DNA of 64,000 nt from Bacteroidota bacterium (GTDB lineage Bacteria > Bacteroidota > Bacteroidia > Bacteroidales > P3), in contig JAFNAQ010000002.1 in assembly GCA_017860275.1 (NCBI GenBank), positions 57,089-121,088 on the forward strand, given 5' to 3'. This document shows, in pieces, positions 24,704 to 33,416 of the stretch. The translations under genes were made by a program, and so were the position numbers. The notes beneath the pieces are model-generated. The model was not told the DNA's origin. It was given only the letters and a program-made list of their open reading frames with translations, and did not search any database. Numbering within the stretch: the first letter of the stretch is position 1; the number at the start of each line of letters is the position of its first letter.

Positions 24704-27475
24704 ATGATTAATGAGAATATAATAATAAAAGGTGCAAGAGTCAATAATCTTAAGAATATTGATGTTGAAATTCCAAGAAATAAACTTGTTGTTGTTACAG
24801 GACTATCGGGAAGTGGAAAGACATCTCTTGCTTTTGATACATTATTTGCAGAAGGACAAAGACGTTATGTGGAGAGTCTTTCATCTTATGCAAGACAGTT
24901 TTTAGGAAGGATGAACAAGCCAGAAGTAGATTTAATATATGGTATTTCTCCTGCAATTGCTGTTGAGCAAAAGACCTCGAATCGTAACCCTCGCTCTACA
25001 GTTGGTACAACAACAGAGATATATGAATATCTTAAACTTCTTTTTGCAAAAATAGGAAAGACATATTCACCAATATCTGGCAAAGAAGTTACTCGCCATT
25101 CTGTAACAAATGTTGTTGATGCACTCCTCGACCTTCAAGAAGAAACAAGAGTAAATATTCTTAGCCCAATAAAACTACAAACTAAAGAAGACTATGCCTC
25201 AAGGTTAGACCTTTTGTTGCAACTTGGGTATATAAGAGTAATGATAGATAATGAAGTCATTAGAATTGATGAAGCAATCTCGAAGAAAATAAACAAATCT
25301 ACAAAGGTTTGGCTTTTGATTGATAGGATTAGTATTGTAAAGGATTCAGATGACTTATATCTTCGCTTGTCCGATTCTATTCATACTGCTTTTAATGAAG
25401 GTGAGGGGGAATGTATTATAGTAACGGATAAGGAAACCCTGTATTTCTCAAATAAATTTGAGATAGATGGAATGGAGTTTACAAAACCTTCTGAGAATTT
25501 CTTTACCTTTAATAATCCTTATGGAGCCTGCCCAAAATGTAGTGGCTCAGGAGTAATTGAAGGCATATCGGAGGATTTAGTAATTACACAACCAAACCTA
25601 TCTGTATTTGAAGGAGTGGTGAATTGTTGGAGAGGGGAGATAATGAAGACTTTTAAAGAGGATTTTATTCTTAAAGCATCTGATTCATTCCCTATTCATA
25701 GACCATATAATAAATTAACTTCTGCTCAGAAAGACTTCCTTTGGAAGGGTAATGATACGGTTGTGGGGATAGATAAGTTCTTTGATATGATTAGAGCCGA
25801 AAGCTATAAGATACAGTTTAGAGTAATGCTTTCACGCTATACTGGTAAGACAAAATGTCCTGACTGCCAAGGAACAAGACTAAGAAAGGATGCAGGCTAT
25901 GTTAAGATAAATAATAAATCAATAATCGACCTAGTATTAATGCCAGTTGATGAACTTATTGAATTCTTTGAGAATTTAGAGCTTAATGTTCACCAAATGC
26001 AGATTTCAGAAAGATTATTAGCAGAAATAAATGTAAGATTGGGATACCTTAAAGATGTGGGGCTTGGCTACCTAACTCTAAATCGTCAAAGTTCGACTCT
26101 TTCAGGAGGCGAGAGTCAGAGGATATCTCTTGCCACTTCATTGGGAAGCCCACTTGTTGGCTCTATGTATATCTTAGATGAACCAAGTATTGGACTTCAT
26201 GCAAGAGATACACATAATCTTTTGAAAGTTCTTGTTCAATTGAGGGATGCAGGCAATACTGTTATTGTTGTTGAGCACGATGAAGAGATAATACGCAGTG
26301 CAGACTATATAATTGATATTGGTCCACTGGCAGGTTCACATGGTGGAGAGGTAGTTTTTGCAGGCAAAAGCGAAGAACTTCTAAAGAGTAAGGATAGCCT
26401 AACAGCAAAGTATATTAGAGGAGAAATGACAATACCATTACCTGAAAGAAAAAGGAAATGGAAGGAGTCGATAATAATTGAGAATTGCTGCAATAATAAT
26501 CTAAAGGAAGTAAATCTTACTCTTCCATTAAATGTTCTTTCTGTTATTTGTGGAGTTAGTGGTTCTGGAAAAACAACACTTATTAAAAAAGTGTTATATA
26601 ACTCTATATTAATGTATTTAGGTGAGGCAGTTGATGAAGTACCTAAATCATCACAAGCAAAGGGTTCTCTTTCATTAATCAAGGCAATTCAGATGATAGA
26701 TCAAAATCCAATAGGTCGTTCTTCGAGGAGTAATCCTGCAACCTATCTTGGTGCTTTTGACGAAATTAGAACCCTTTTTTCTCTTCAACCACTAGCAAAG
26801 AAACGAAATCTTAAGCCTGGTTATTTTTCATTTAATGTCGATGGAGGACGCTGTGATGAATGCAAGGGAGAAGGTACAGTAACTATTCCAATGCAGTTTA
26901 TGGCAGATGTTGTTTTGCCATGTGAGTCATGCAATGGTTCAAGATATAAGGAAGAAGCCTTAGAGATTCATTATAGAGGAAAAAGCATTGCAGATGTTTT
27001 GGATATGACAATAGAAGAGGCAGTGGAATTCTTTTCTAATGATGATAACAGTTTGGCACAAAAAATTGCTACAAGATTAGAATCTCTTATAAAAGTGGGT
27101 CTTGGTTATTTGAAACTTGGTCAAAGCTCAACAACTCTTTCGGGAGGTGAGGCACAGAGAATAAAACTTGCTTTCTTTTTGAGTAAGGGCAATAATGAAA
27201 AACATACTATGTTTATTTTTGATGAACCTTCAACAGGGCTTCACTTCCACGATATTGTAAAACTTAATATTGCACTTGAGGAATTAGTAAATATTGGGCA
27301 TACTGTGGTGGTAATTGAACATCATCCCGATATAATAAAGATTGCAGACTGGGTTATTGAATTAGGACCTAATGGAGGAAAGGATGGAGGAGAGATAACA
27401 TTCGAGGGAACTCCATTAGAGCTTTCTTGTGCAGAGCACACTCAAACAGGTCGTTTTCTAAAGGGTAAGGTGTAG
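24704..27475 (+). CDS. uvrA: Excinuclease ABC subunit A
   Basis: 923 aa. It has two ABC ATPase halves, with Walker [17 protein letters not shown] (about 32-47) and [14 protein letters not shown] (about 625-640). The signatures are [12 protein letters not shown] and [12 protein letters not shown], and the Walker B regions are [11 protein letters not shown] and [11 protein letters not shown]. Zinc-binding cysteines appear at [24 protein letters not shown] and CESCNGSR. UvrA recognises bulky DNA lesions and loads UvrB in nucleotide excision repair. It appears monocistronic apart from the small DUF1294 gene 7 bases after. Confidence 0.98.
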   Translation: MINENIIIKGARVNNLKNIDVEIPRNKLVVVTGLSGSGKTSLAFDTLFAEGQRRYVESLSSYARQFLGRMNKPEVDLIYGISPAIAVEQKTSNRNPRSTVGTTTEIYEYLKLLFAKIGKTYSPISGKEVTRHSVTNVVDALLDLQEETRVNILSPIKLQTKEDYASRLDLLLQLGYIRVMIDNEVIRIDEAISKKINKSTKVWLLIDRISIVKDSDDLYLRLSDSIHTAFNEGEGECIIVTDKETLYFSNKFEIDGMEFTKPSENFFTFNNPYGACPKCSGSGVIEGISEDLVITQPNLSVFEGVVNCWRGEIMKTFKEDFILKASDSFPIHRPYNKLTSAQKDFLWKGNDTVVGIDKFFDMIRAESYKIQFRVMLSRYTGKTKCPDCQGTRLRKDAGYVKINNKSIIDLVLMPVDELIEFFENLELNVHQMQISERLLAEINVRLGYLKDVGLGYLTLNRQSSTLSGGESQRISLATSLGSPLVGSMYILDEPSIGLHARDTHNLLKVLVQLRDAGNTVIVVEHDEEIIRSADYIIDIGPLAGSHGGEVVFAGKSEELLKSKDSLTAKYIRGEMTIPLPERKRKWKESIIIENCCNNNLKEVNLTLPLNVLSVICGVSGSGKTTLIKKVLYNSILMYLGEAVDEVPKSSQAKGSLSLIKAIQMIDQNPIGRSSRSNPATYLGAFDEIRTLFSLQPLAKKRNLKPGYFSFNVDGGRCDECKGEGTVTIPMQFMADVVLPCESCNGSRYKEEALEIHYRGKSIADVLDMTIEEAVEFFSNDDNSLAQKIATRLESLIKVGLGYLKLGQSSTTLSGGEAQRIKLAFFLSKGNNEKHTMFIFDEPSTGLHFHDIVKLNIALEELVNIGHTVVVIEHHPDIIKIADWVIELGPNGGKDGGEITFEGTPLELSCAEHTQTGRFLKGKV

Positions 27476-27482
27476 ACTTTCT

Positions 27483-27773
27483 ATGAATTTGCTTCAACTT
27501 TGCCTTGACAATATATTATTATTCTATTTATTGATAATAAACGCTATTTCTATTATCGTTTTTCTATTAGATAAAAACAATGCAAGAAATAATAGAAGAA
27601 GAGTACCCGAAAAAACGCTTCATCTATTAGAGTTATTAGGAGGAGTATTTGGAATATTACTCTTTTCAAAAATAATAAGACATAAATCCTCAAAGAAATC
27701 CTATTATCTAATAACATATTTTATCCTTATACTTTGGCTTGTTGGAGCATATTTTTTTGTATATTTGCAATAG
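27483..27773 (+). CDS. DUF1294 family small membrane protein
   Basis: 96 aa with hydrophobic segments at both ends (LLQLCLDNILLFYLLIINAISIIVFLLD and SYYLITYFILILWLVGAYFFVYL). The central motif NNRRRVPEKTLHLLELLGGVFGILLFSKIIRHKS is characteristic of DUF1294. Function unknown. It is immediately downstream of uvrA and probably co-transcribed. Confidence 0.8.
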   Translation: MNLLQLCLDNILLFYLLIINAISIIVFLLDKNNARNNRRRVPEKTLHLLELLGGVFGILLFSKIIRHKSSKKSYYLITYFILILWLVGAYFFVYLQ

Positions 27774-27786
27774 AATTACATCGTAC

Positions 27787-27807
27787 GGGCGCCGCTTGCC
27801 TGCGCCC
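27787..27807. repeat. GC-rich hairpin, REP-like
   Basis: GGGCGC / GCGCCC around CGCTTGCCT. Strikingly GC-rich for this genome and lacking a T-tract, so probably not a terminator. Confidence 0.6.
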
Positions 27808-27840
27808 ACAACAAATCAAAGCCTAAAATTCCTTAAATAT

Positions 27841-27909
27841 AAATGATGCACATCTTTCATAGTAAATGATGTGCATCTTTTGTATTAAATGATGTGCATC
27901 ATTTGCACA
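27841..27909. repeat. 23-bp-period tandem repeat (3 units)
   Basis: AAATGATG begins at 27841, 27864 and 27887. The core is GATGCACATC in unit 1 and GATGTGCATC in units 2 and 3; these are reverse complements, so unit 1 can pair with either later unit. Confidence 0.8.
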
Positions 27910-27927
27910 TTAAATCGCCGATTTAAT
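27909..27927. repeat. 19-nt palindrome ATTAAATCG-C-CGATTTAAT
   Basis: Perfect 9-bp arms around a single C, directly after the 23-bp repeat array. Confidence 0.7.
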
Positions 27928-28289
27928 AGTACAAATCAGCTATTTCTTAGAACAAAATAAGGATTAAGGAGCTTAAAATCAAATAAAAATACCCTCCAGT
28001 AGGAATATGACATGTTATATCCCCAAAAATTTGTTCAAAGGCAAACCCCAATTCAAATAAAGCAATTACAAAATTAGACATAGAAATTTACAACGCAAAA
28101 AATAGGTTAATAAACCTTGATATAGATTCAAAATAACAAAGCATATGTTCAATAATTTCATGTTGTTCTTTCTTTATATAGTATTGAGAGGAATTTATTT
28201 ATCTTAATCTTGCATCGTACTCATGTTAAAAAAAATATTCCTACTTACTTTTTAAATATCGGTTTTGTTTATAGTGAAAATTGTTCAAA

Positions 28290-28305
28290 TGAGAATTAAT
28301 TCTCA
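28290..28305. promoter_or_regulatory. 16-bp perfect palindrome upstream of the LRR/T9SS gene
   Basis: TGAGAATTAATTCTCA ends 26 bases before the ATG of the BspA-type protein. The position would suit an operator, but no regulator is known. Confidence 0.4.
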
Positions 28306-28331
28306 ATAAATTTTACTAATAAATATCAATT

Positions 28332-29555
28332 ATGAAAAGAAAAGCATTTTTATTATTTGCCACAATCTTGATAGGTTTTGGTTTTAGTGCAAAAGCACAA
28401 ATGGTTGATTTCTCTGTTATGAGTAATGGAAGTCTTATTAATTATAAAATTTCTTCACCAAATTCAGTAAGAGTATTTCTCGGGAATTATTCGGGGGCAA
28501 TTACTATTCCTTCATCGGTACCTCATAATGGTATTATGTACACAGTAACAGCAATTGACGATACAGCATTTTGTTTTAATCAAGGCCCCAATAGTATAAC
28601 TTCAATTTCGTTGCCAAATACAATAGATTCTATAGGGTTAGTTTCTTTTGGCTTTTGTACCAATCTTTCGACAATAACACTTCCAAGTTCAGTAAAGTTA
28701 ATTAAGACTAGAGCATTTATGGGATGTACAAACCTCGCATCAATTACTAGCCATGCGATAATTCCTCCTGTGATTGTTGATTCTGCATTCAAGGGAGTAT
28801 CGTTAAATATTCCAGTTACTGTACCTTGTGGTTCTTTAGCACTTTATCAAGCAGCTCCTTTTTGGAATATGTTTACTAATTTCATTGCTGATACAACTTC
28901 ATTCTCAACTGTTATATACGATTCTATTGCACAGGGAGGAGTGTATACTCTTAACGGATTTAATGAAGATTCAGCCGGAGTCTATACTCAAAATCTTCAA
29001 ACAGCAAATGGTTGTGATAGTTTGGTTACTTTGCATTTGTCGGTTTATACATTGACAACTCCTTCAAGCTGTACAATTGCAAATACTCCTGATGGTATCG
29101 CTCTAAGTTGGAATGGTAATGGTAAATCTTATTCTATTTATAGAAACAACGAGTCTATCGCTACATTACACGAAACTTCATATGAAGATACAACTGTTTT
29201 GATTGGGGTTAATTATTGTTATCAAGTAAGAGCTATTGCAGATAATATTGAGAGTGATTTAAGTCAAACTTCTTGCCAAACATTTTCTGGGTTAAATGAT
29301 TTATTGGTTAATGGTATTCATACTAAACTTTATCCTAATCCTGCAAATAATAAAACAACAATAGAAATTCAAGGATTAAAAAATAGTGCTGATGTGTTTT
29401 TATATGATATTTTTGGCAAAGAAATAAAAGCATATAAACTTGGTGTTAATCAAACCCAATTGGAAATAGACCTTGAAGGACTTTTAACTGGAGTTTATAA
29501 TCTAAGTATAGTTAATAGTGATTGCAGAATAACAAACAGATTGATTGTAAAATAA
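28332..29555 (+). CDS. T9SS-sorted leucine-rich-repeat (BspA-type) surface protein
   Basis: 407 aa with a signal peptide (about 1-22, ending FSAKAQ). Residues about 55-150 are BspA/LRR_5-type repeats (GNYSGAITIPSSVPHNG, AIDDTAFCFNQG, SISLPNTIDSIG, TITLPSSVKLIKTRAFMGCTN). A fibronectin type III-like module follows (about 245-325; GIALSWNGNGKSYSIYRNN). The T9SS sorting domain is at about 335-407 (TKLYPNPANNKTTIEI, VFLYDIFGKEI, GVYNLSIV, TNRLIVK). BspA-like repeats often mediate adhesion. It has its own terminator. Confidence 0.88.
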   Translation: MKRKAFLLFATILIGFGFSAKAQMVDFSVMSNGSLINYKISSPNSVRVFLGNYSGAITIPSSVPHNGIMYTVTAIDDTAFCFNQGPNSITSISLPNTIDSIGLVSFGFCTNLSTITLPSSVKLIKTRAFMGCTNLASITSHAIIPPVIVDSAFKGVSLNIPVTVPCGSLALYQAAPFWNMFTNFIADTTSFSTVIYDSIAQGGVYTLNGFNEDSAGVYTQNLQTANGCDSLVTLHLSVYTLTTPSSCTIANTPDGIALSWNGNGKSYSIYRNNESIATLHETSYEDTTVLIGVNYCYQVRAIADNIESDLSQTSCQTFSGLNDLLVNGIHTKLYPNPANNKTTIEIQGLKNSADVFLYDIFGKEIKAYKLGVNQTQLEIDLEGLLTGVYNLSIVNSDCRITNRLIVK

Positions 29556-29573
29556 AACAATAAATTATAAATC

Positions 29574-29605
29574 AAAGGAGGGTTATTCTACAAGAATCCT
29601 CCTTT
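29574..29605 (+). terminator. Terminator of the LRR/T9SS gene
   Basis: AAAGGAGG / CCTCCTTT, with further pairing of TTATTC and GAAT inside, followed by TT. Confidence 0.7.
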
Positions 29606-29636
29606 TTAAGCAGCATAATCAACATATTCTTTATCA

Positions 29637-29680
29637 AAGTGACCCCCAAAAGTTTATTGTCTAACTTTTGGGGGTCACTT
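29637..29680. repeat. 18-bp perfect inverted repeat with GTGACCCCCAAAAGTT arms
   Basis: AAGTGACCCCCAAAAGTT (29637-29654) and its exact reverse complement (29663-29680) surround the 8-nt loop TATTGTCT. The TGACCCCCAAAAGTT wording is reminiscent of terminal inverted repeats of some IS3-type insertion sequences; no transposase is nearby. There is no immediate T-tract, so a terminator role is unlikely. Confidence 0.8.
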
Positions 29681-29764
29681 CACATAACAGGTATTTTTTT
29701 TATTTTACGGTTTTGATGAATTTGCTTGTAAATTAATTCTCAAGGCAGAGATAAATAAATATCG

Positions 29765-29773
29765 TATTTTTGC
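29765..29773 (+). promoter_or_regulatory. Promoter -7 box for ubiE/menG
   Basis: TATTTTTGC, 19 bases before the ATG. Confidence 0.55.
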
Positions 29774-29792
29774 AGAAATATTTAATATACTG

Positions 29793-30491
29793 ATGGAGAT
29801 AGATAAAACTCAGGTTGGGTCTTTGTTCGATTCAATTTCGAAGAACTACGATTTCTTAAATCATTTACTTACCTTGAATATTGATAATATTTGGAGGAAG
29901 AAAGCTATAAGACAGTTATCATCAAAGAGGGGTATTGTATTGGATGTAGCTACTGGTACTTGTGATTTGGCGATAGAGGTTCTTAAGCAAGATAAGGCTC
30001 AAAGCATTATTGGAATTGACCTTTCTAAGGGTATGCTCGAAAAGGGGCAAGAAAAGATTGATAGATTAAAACTAAACGATAAGATTACTCTAAAACAAGA
30101 GGATTGCCACTCTCTAAGCTTCGAGGATAACTATTTCGATGCCGCAACTGTAGGCTTCGGAGTAAGAAATTTTAGAGAACTTGATAAAGGTTTAAAAGAG
30201 ATAAATAGGGTGCTTAAACCCGGTGGAGAATTTATTGTTCTTGAGTTCTCGAAGATAGAAAACCCAGTCCTTTTATTTTTCTACAATATATACTTTAATC
30301 ATATACTCCCAACAATAGGAAGAATGGTTTCGAAACATAATTACGCCTATACATATCTTCCAAAGACAGTAAATGAGTTTGTTTGTGGAGAAGAATTTAT
30401 CGAAAAACTAAAAAAAGCAGGCTTTACAAAAGCAAGTTATAAGACATTAACCTTCGGAATAGTTACAATCTATAAGGCAGTAAAAGAGTAA
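29793..30491 (+). CDS. ubiE: Demethylmenaquinone/ubiquinone methyltransferase UbiE/MenG
   Basis: 232 aa class I SAM-dependent methyltransferase. It has VLDVATGTCDLAIEVLK (motif I), DYFDAATVGFGVRNFRELDKGL (UbiE signature 1 region), INRVLKPGGEFIVLEFSKIENP and a C-terminal FGIVTIYKAVK. It catalyses the last methylation of menaquinone in the cytoplasm. In Bacteroidetes the quinone is menaquinone, so the MenG activity is the relevant one. Confidence 0.94.
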   Translation: MEIDKTQVGSLFDSISKNYDFLNHLLTLNIDNIWRKKAIRQLSSKRGIVLDVATGTCDLAIEVLKQDKAQSIIGIDLSKGMLEKGQEKIDRLKLNDKITLKQEDCHSLSFEDNYFDAATVGFGVRNFRELDKGLKEINRVLKPGGEFIVLEFSKIENPVLLFFYNIYFNHILPTIGRMVSKHNYAYTYLPKTVNEFVCGEEFIEKLKKAGFTKASYKTLTFGIVTIYKAVKE

Positions 30492-30524
30492 TAGATTAAA
30501 TATAAATTAAAATAATTATAAGAC

Positions 30525-30569
30525 TTTACCTTGCAAATTGAAATTTTAGTTTTAAATTTGCAAGGTAAA
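30525..30569. repeat. 15-bp inverted repeat overlapping the DUF4143 gene promoter
   Basis: TTTACCTTGCAAATT (30525-30539) and its exact reverse complement (30555-30569). The right arm overlaps the probable -7 box TAAATTTGC (30553-30561), as would an operator. Confidence 0.7.
30553..30561 (+). promoter_or_regulatory. Promoter -7 box for the DUF4143 ATPase gene
   Basis: TAAATTTGC 19 bases before the ATG, overlapping the right arm of an inverted repeat. Confidence 0.5.
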
Positions 30570-30580
30570 ACCATTTTTAT

Positions 30581-31726
30581 ATGTATTTAAATAGGGCTAT
30601 TGAAGAAGAGATTTTGAAGGGTATAGAGAATTTTCCTGTCACTGCTATTATTGGAGCAAGGCAATGTGGAAAGTCTACTCTTGTTAAGCATATTCTTGAA
30701 AGATATGATAGTATTTATTTAGACCTTGAGCGTCCTTCCGATTTGAATAAACTTAGTGATGCAGAGTGGTTTCTTTCTTCTCAAAAAGATAAACTCATTT
30801 GTATTGATGAAATTCAACGTCAGCCAGAACTTTTTCCGTTAATAAGAAGTTTAGTTGATGAAAGACAAGACAATGGTCGTTTTGTTGTCTTAGGCTCTGC
30901 TTCTAGAGATTTGCTTAAGCAAAGCAGTGAGACGCTGGCAGGAAGAATAATCTATAAACACCTAACACCATTTCTTTGGCAGGAGATATATAAGGATACT
31001 AAGCTTGAGGATTATTTCTTTCGGGGAGGTTTTCCTCTTAGTCTTTTGAAGAAGGATGAAGAGATATCTATTCAGTGGAGAGAAAGTTTTATTTCAACCT
31101 TTTTAGAAAGAGACCTATTGCAATGGAGTGGTTTTACTCCTATTACAATGCGTAGACTTTGGCAAATGTTAGCTCATCTTAATGGTCAAACGGTTAATTA
31201 TTCATCAATTGCCTCTTCTTTGGGTGCAAGCACTCCAACAATCAAAAATTATATAGATTTACTTGAGGGAACATTTATGGTTGATGTTGTTCTGCCTTAT
31301 GTTTCTAATCTTGGAAAGAGACTTGTAAAGGCTCCTAAGGTTTATATTTCTGATTCTGGTATATGTGCAAGCTTGTTAAATCTACGAAGTTTTGCAGAGG
31401 TTTCTGGACATCCTTCCTTTGGTTCTATTTGGGAACAGATAGTTTTCTCTAATCTAAAGGGTAATTTTCCAAATGCTGAGTTTTATTTCTATAGGACTAG
31501 TGCGGGTGCTGAGATGGATTTTGTTATGAAATATAGAAATAAAATATATGCTATTGAATGTAAGGCTTCCTTATCTCCAATAGTTTCAAAGGGTACATAT
31601 AATGCAATAGAAGATATACAACCAAATCAAGTTTTTGTATGCAGCCCTGTTGAAAAAGGTTATATGATGAATAAAGATATAGAAGTTGTATCGCTTAATG
31701 AGTTAGTTGAAAAAATAAAGAAATAA
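30581..31726 (+). CDS. AAA ATPase with DUF4143 domain
   Basis: 381 aa. The N-terminal AAA_14 ATPase has Walker A ARQCGKSTLVKHI (about 27-39), Walker B LICIDEIQRQPEL and a sensor-like VLGSASRDLL. The C-terminal DUF4143 domain (about 180-345) contains ASSLGASTPTIKNYIDLLEGTFMV, a winged-helix-like segment, and FYRTSAGAEMDFVMKYRNKIYAIECKAS, a restriction-endonuclease-like D...ExK pattern. The family is abundant and patchily distributed, and cellular roles are unproven. It overlaps the following kinase-like gene by one base. Confidence 0.88.
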   Translation: MYLNRAIEEEILKGIENFPVTAIIGARQCGKSTLVKHILERYDSIYLDLERPSDLNKLSDAEWFLSSQKDKLICIDEIQRQPELFPLIRSLVDERQDNGRFVVLGSASRDLLKQSSETLAGRIIYKHLTPFLWQEIYKDTKLEDYFFRGGFPLSLLKKDEEISIQWRESFISTFLERDLLQWSGFTPITMRRLWQMLAHLNGQTVNYSSIASSLGASTPTIKNYIDLLEGTFMVDVVLPYVSNLGKRLVKAPKVYISDSGICASLLNLRSFAEVSGHPSFGSIWEQIVFSNLKGNFPNAEFYFYRTSAGAEMDFVMKYRNKIYAIECKASLSPIVSKGTYNAIEDIQPNQVFVCSPVEKGYMMNKDIEVVSLNELVEKIKK

Positions 31727-32289
31727 TGACTATGAAAAATATTAAAATTGCAATTTCGGGAGATTTGGGAAGTGGAAAATCTGTTTTGGCGAAGTGTTTA
31801 AAGGAAACCTTGGGCTTTGATGTTATTTCTGTTGGGGTGATACAAAGGGAATTGGCTGCGAAATATGGTATGGATGCCTTGGAGTTTAATAAGTTTATGG
31901 AGACTCATCCAGAGATTGACGAGGAATGTGATAATATGGTTATTGCCCTAGGAAAAGAGGAGAGAGGACTTATCTTAGATTCTCGATTGGCTTGGCATTT
32001 TATTCCTCATTCTTTTAAAATTCATCTTTTAGTAGATAATTTACTTGCAGGAAAAAGAGTATATGAGGATAATATTCGTAAGAATGAAAAGTATTCTTCT
32101 ATTGAAGACGCTGCAAAGAAACTTTTGGATAGAAAAAGCTCAGAGGTTCTACGCTATAAGGCTCTTTATGGTGTGGATGTTGAAGATAAAAACAATTACG
32201 ACTGCGTAATAGACACCACAGGCAAAACCCCAGAAGAAATCTTCGAACAAGTAATTACAAAATACAATAATTGGTTAGAGAAGCAATAA
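31726..32289 (+). CDS. Cytidylate kinase-like P-loop protein
   Basis: 187 aa. N-terminal P-loop AISGDLGSGKSVLAK, then CMP-kinase-like LRAKYG-type segments (SVGVIQRELAAKYGMDALEFNKFMETH) and a DTTGKTPEEI near the end. This matches the short cytidylate-kinase-like family in Bacteroidetes, distinct from canonical Cmk. The start is either ATG 31726, which overlaps the upstream stop, or ATG 31732. The nucleotide or small-molecule substrate is unknown. It forms an operon with the DUF4143 ATPase. Confidence 0.75.
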   Translation: MTMKNIKIAISGDLGSGKSVLAKCLKETLGFDVISVGVIQRELAAKYGMDALEFNKFMETHPEIDEECDNMVIALGKEERGLILDSRLAWHFIPHSFKIHLLVDNLLAGKRVYEDNIRKNEKYSSIEDAAKKLLDRKSSEVLRYKALYGVDVEDKNNYDCVIDTTGKTPEEIFEQVITKYNNWLEKQ

Positions 32290-32358
32290 GTATTTATCTA
32301 AGATAATATTTATTCCTTTGTCTTAACTTCAGCTTGCTTTGCCATAATAAATTATTTA

Positions 32359-32916
32359 TTAGTCTTCAATATTTATTCCGAAGGATAACACTAGACCAAG
32401 TATATTGTTCTTTGAGAAGGTTGCCTTTTTAATATTGTTGCTTTGTGGATCGATAATAAAATTATATGAAGTACTTAGATTTGCCTTCTCAAGGTTTGTA
32501 TTAATAAATATTGTTCTTAGTAAATCACATTCTCGGAATATTGAAGAGTTAAGATTTGCATTCTCGAATGTTGCTTCTTGAAGATTACATAGGGTAAAGG
32601 ATATACCTTTTAGTTTTAATGCGTAGAAGTTTGAATATTGAAGATTAGATTTTTCAAAATAATAAGAACAGAAACTACTGCCTTTGGTAAAGTCCATGCC
32701 AGTCATCTTGCAATCAATAAATCTTGCATTAGAAAAATTTGTATTATTTAGTTTGGTTATGCTAAAGTTACAAGAGATAAACTCACAGTCTTCGAAGTAT
32801 ATATTTCCGATAATTATATTTGAGAAATCGCAATTGATAAAACTACAACCTAAGTACTCATCATCTAGTACCTCATGATTGAAATTAATTTTATCTAATC
32901 TATTGTTTTCTTGCAT
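32359..32916 (-). CDS. Pentapeptide-repeat protein
   Basis: 185 aa, mostly pentapeptide repeats of the A(D/N)LXX type (CSFINCDFSNI, TNFSNARFIDCKM, ANLNSSIFRECDLL, TNLEKANL), which form a right-handed quadrilateral beta-helix. The length and full coverage resemble the Qnr/McbG/MfpA type that mimics DNA and protects gyrase, but most free-standing pentapeptide proteins have no proven role. It overlaps the end of rfaE2 by 17 bases on the same strand, so it is the last gene of the panD operon. Confidence 0.82.
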   Translation of the reverse strand: MQENNRLDKINFNHEVLDDEYLGCSFINCDFSNIIIGNIYFEDCEFISCNFSITKLNNTNFSNARFIDCKMTGMDFTKGSSFCSYYFEKSNLQYSNFYALKLKGISFTLCNLQEATFENANLNSSIFRECDLLRTIFINTNLEKANLSTSYNFIIDPQSNNIKKATFSKNNILGLVLSFGINIED

Positions 32917-33406
32917 TGTATTCGTCTATTATTTTTTTCTCTATCCCCGATGTTGAATATCCATCAAGAAAGGTAAGAGTTTCAACAGAACCATTCTTTG
33001 CCATAACTATATCGTAGCCCACAATATCTTCAGCCTTATAGTCTGCACCTTTAACTAAAACATCTGGTTGAATTGCATTTATTAAATCATAAGGAGTAGG
33101 AGTGTCAAAATAAACAATTGCATCTACAAACTGCATAGCTGCAAGAATAATTGCTCTTGATTTTTCATCTTGAATTGGACGATGAGAGCCCTTTATTCTC
33201 CTTACTGAGCTATCTGTGTTTAATCCTATGATAAGTATATCGCCTAAATCCCTTGCCTTAGCAAGATAGTCAATATGTCCTTGATGAATAAGGTCGAAAC
33301 AACCATTTGTGAATACAATTTTTTTATTTTCTTTGTTCCACAAAACAATCTCTTTCTTTAATTCTTCTAGAGAATATATCTTAGAATATATTTTATCTAT
33401 TTCCAT
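32900..33406 (-). CDS. rfaE2: D-glycero-beta-D-manno-heptose 1-phosphate adenylyltransferase
   Basis: 168 aa, equal to the stand-alone C-terminal half of HldE. It has FTNGCFDLIHQGHIDYLAKA with the HxGH motif, GLNTDSSVRRIKGSHRPIQDEKSRA and DVLVKGADYKAEDIVG. It attaches AMP to heptose 1-phosphate, the last step but one toward ADP-heptose for LPS. The partner kinase (HldE N-terminal, RfaE1) is not in this window; GmhA and GmhB are at 11.2-12.3 kb. It lies 10 bases downstream of the flippase-like gene and overlaps the pentapeptide gene. Confidence 0.93.
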   Translation of the reverse strand: MEIDKIYSKIYSLEELKKEIVLWNKENKKIVFTNGCFDLIHQGHIDYLAKARDLGDILIIGLNTDSSVRRIKGSHRPIQDEKSRAIILAAMQFVDAIVYFDTPTPYDLINAIQPDVLVKGADYKAEDIVGYDIVMAKNGSVETLTFLDGYSTSGIEKKIIDEYNARKQ

Positions 33407-33416
33407 TGTATAGATT

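Larger units (their letters stand above)
27774..28331. other. 558-bp intergenic region with repeats, no gene seen
   Basis: It contains a GC-rich hairpin (27787-27807), a 23-bp-period tandem repeat (27841-27909), a 19-nt palindrome (27909-27927) and, near the following gene, a 16-bp palindrome (28290-28305). The rest is AT-rich with no convincing reading frame and no clear TAnnTTTGC promoter. Confidence 0.75.

Noticed and set aside
29637-29680. Terminator of the LRR/T9SS gene
   Set aside because: A normal terminator already ends at 29605, and this hairpin lacks a directly following T-run. Listed as an inverted repeat instead.
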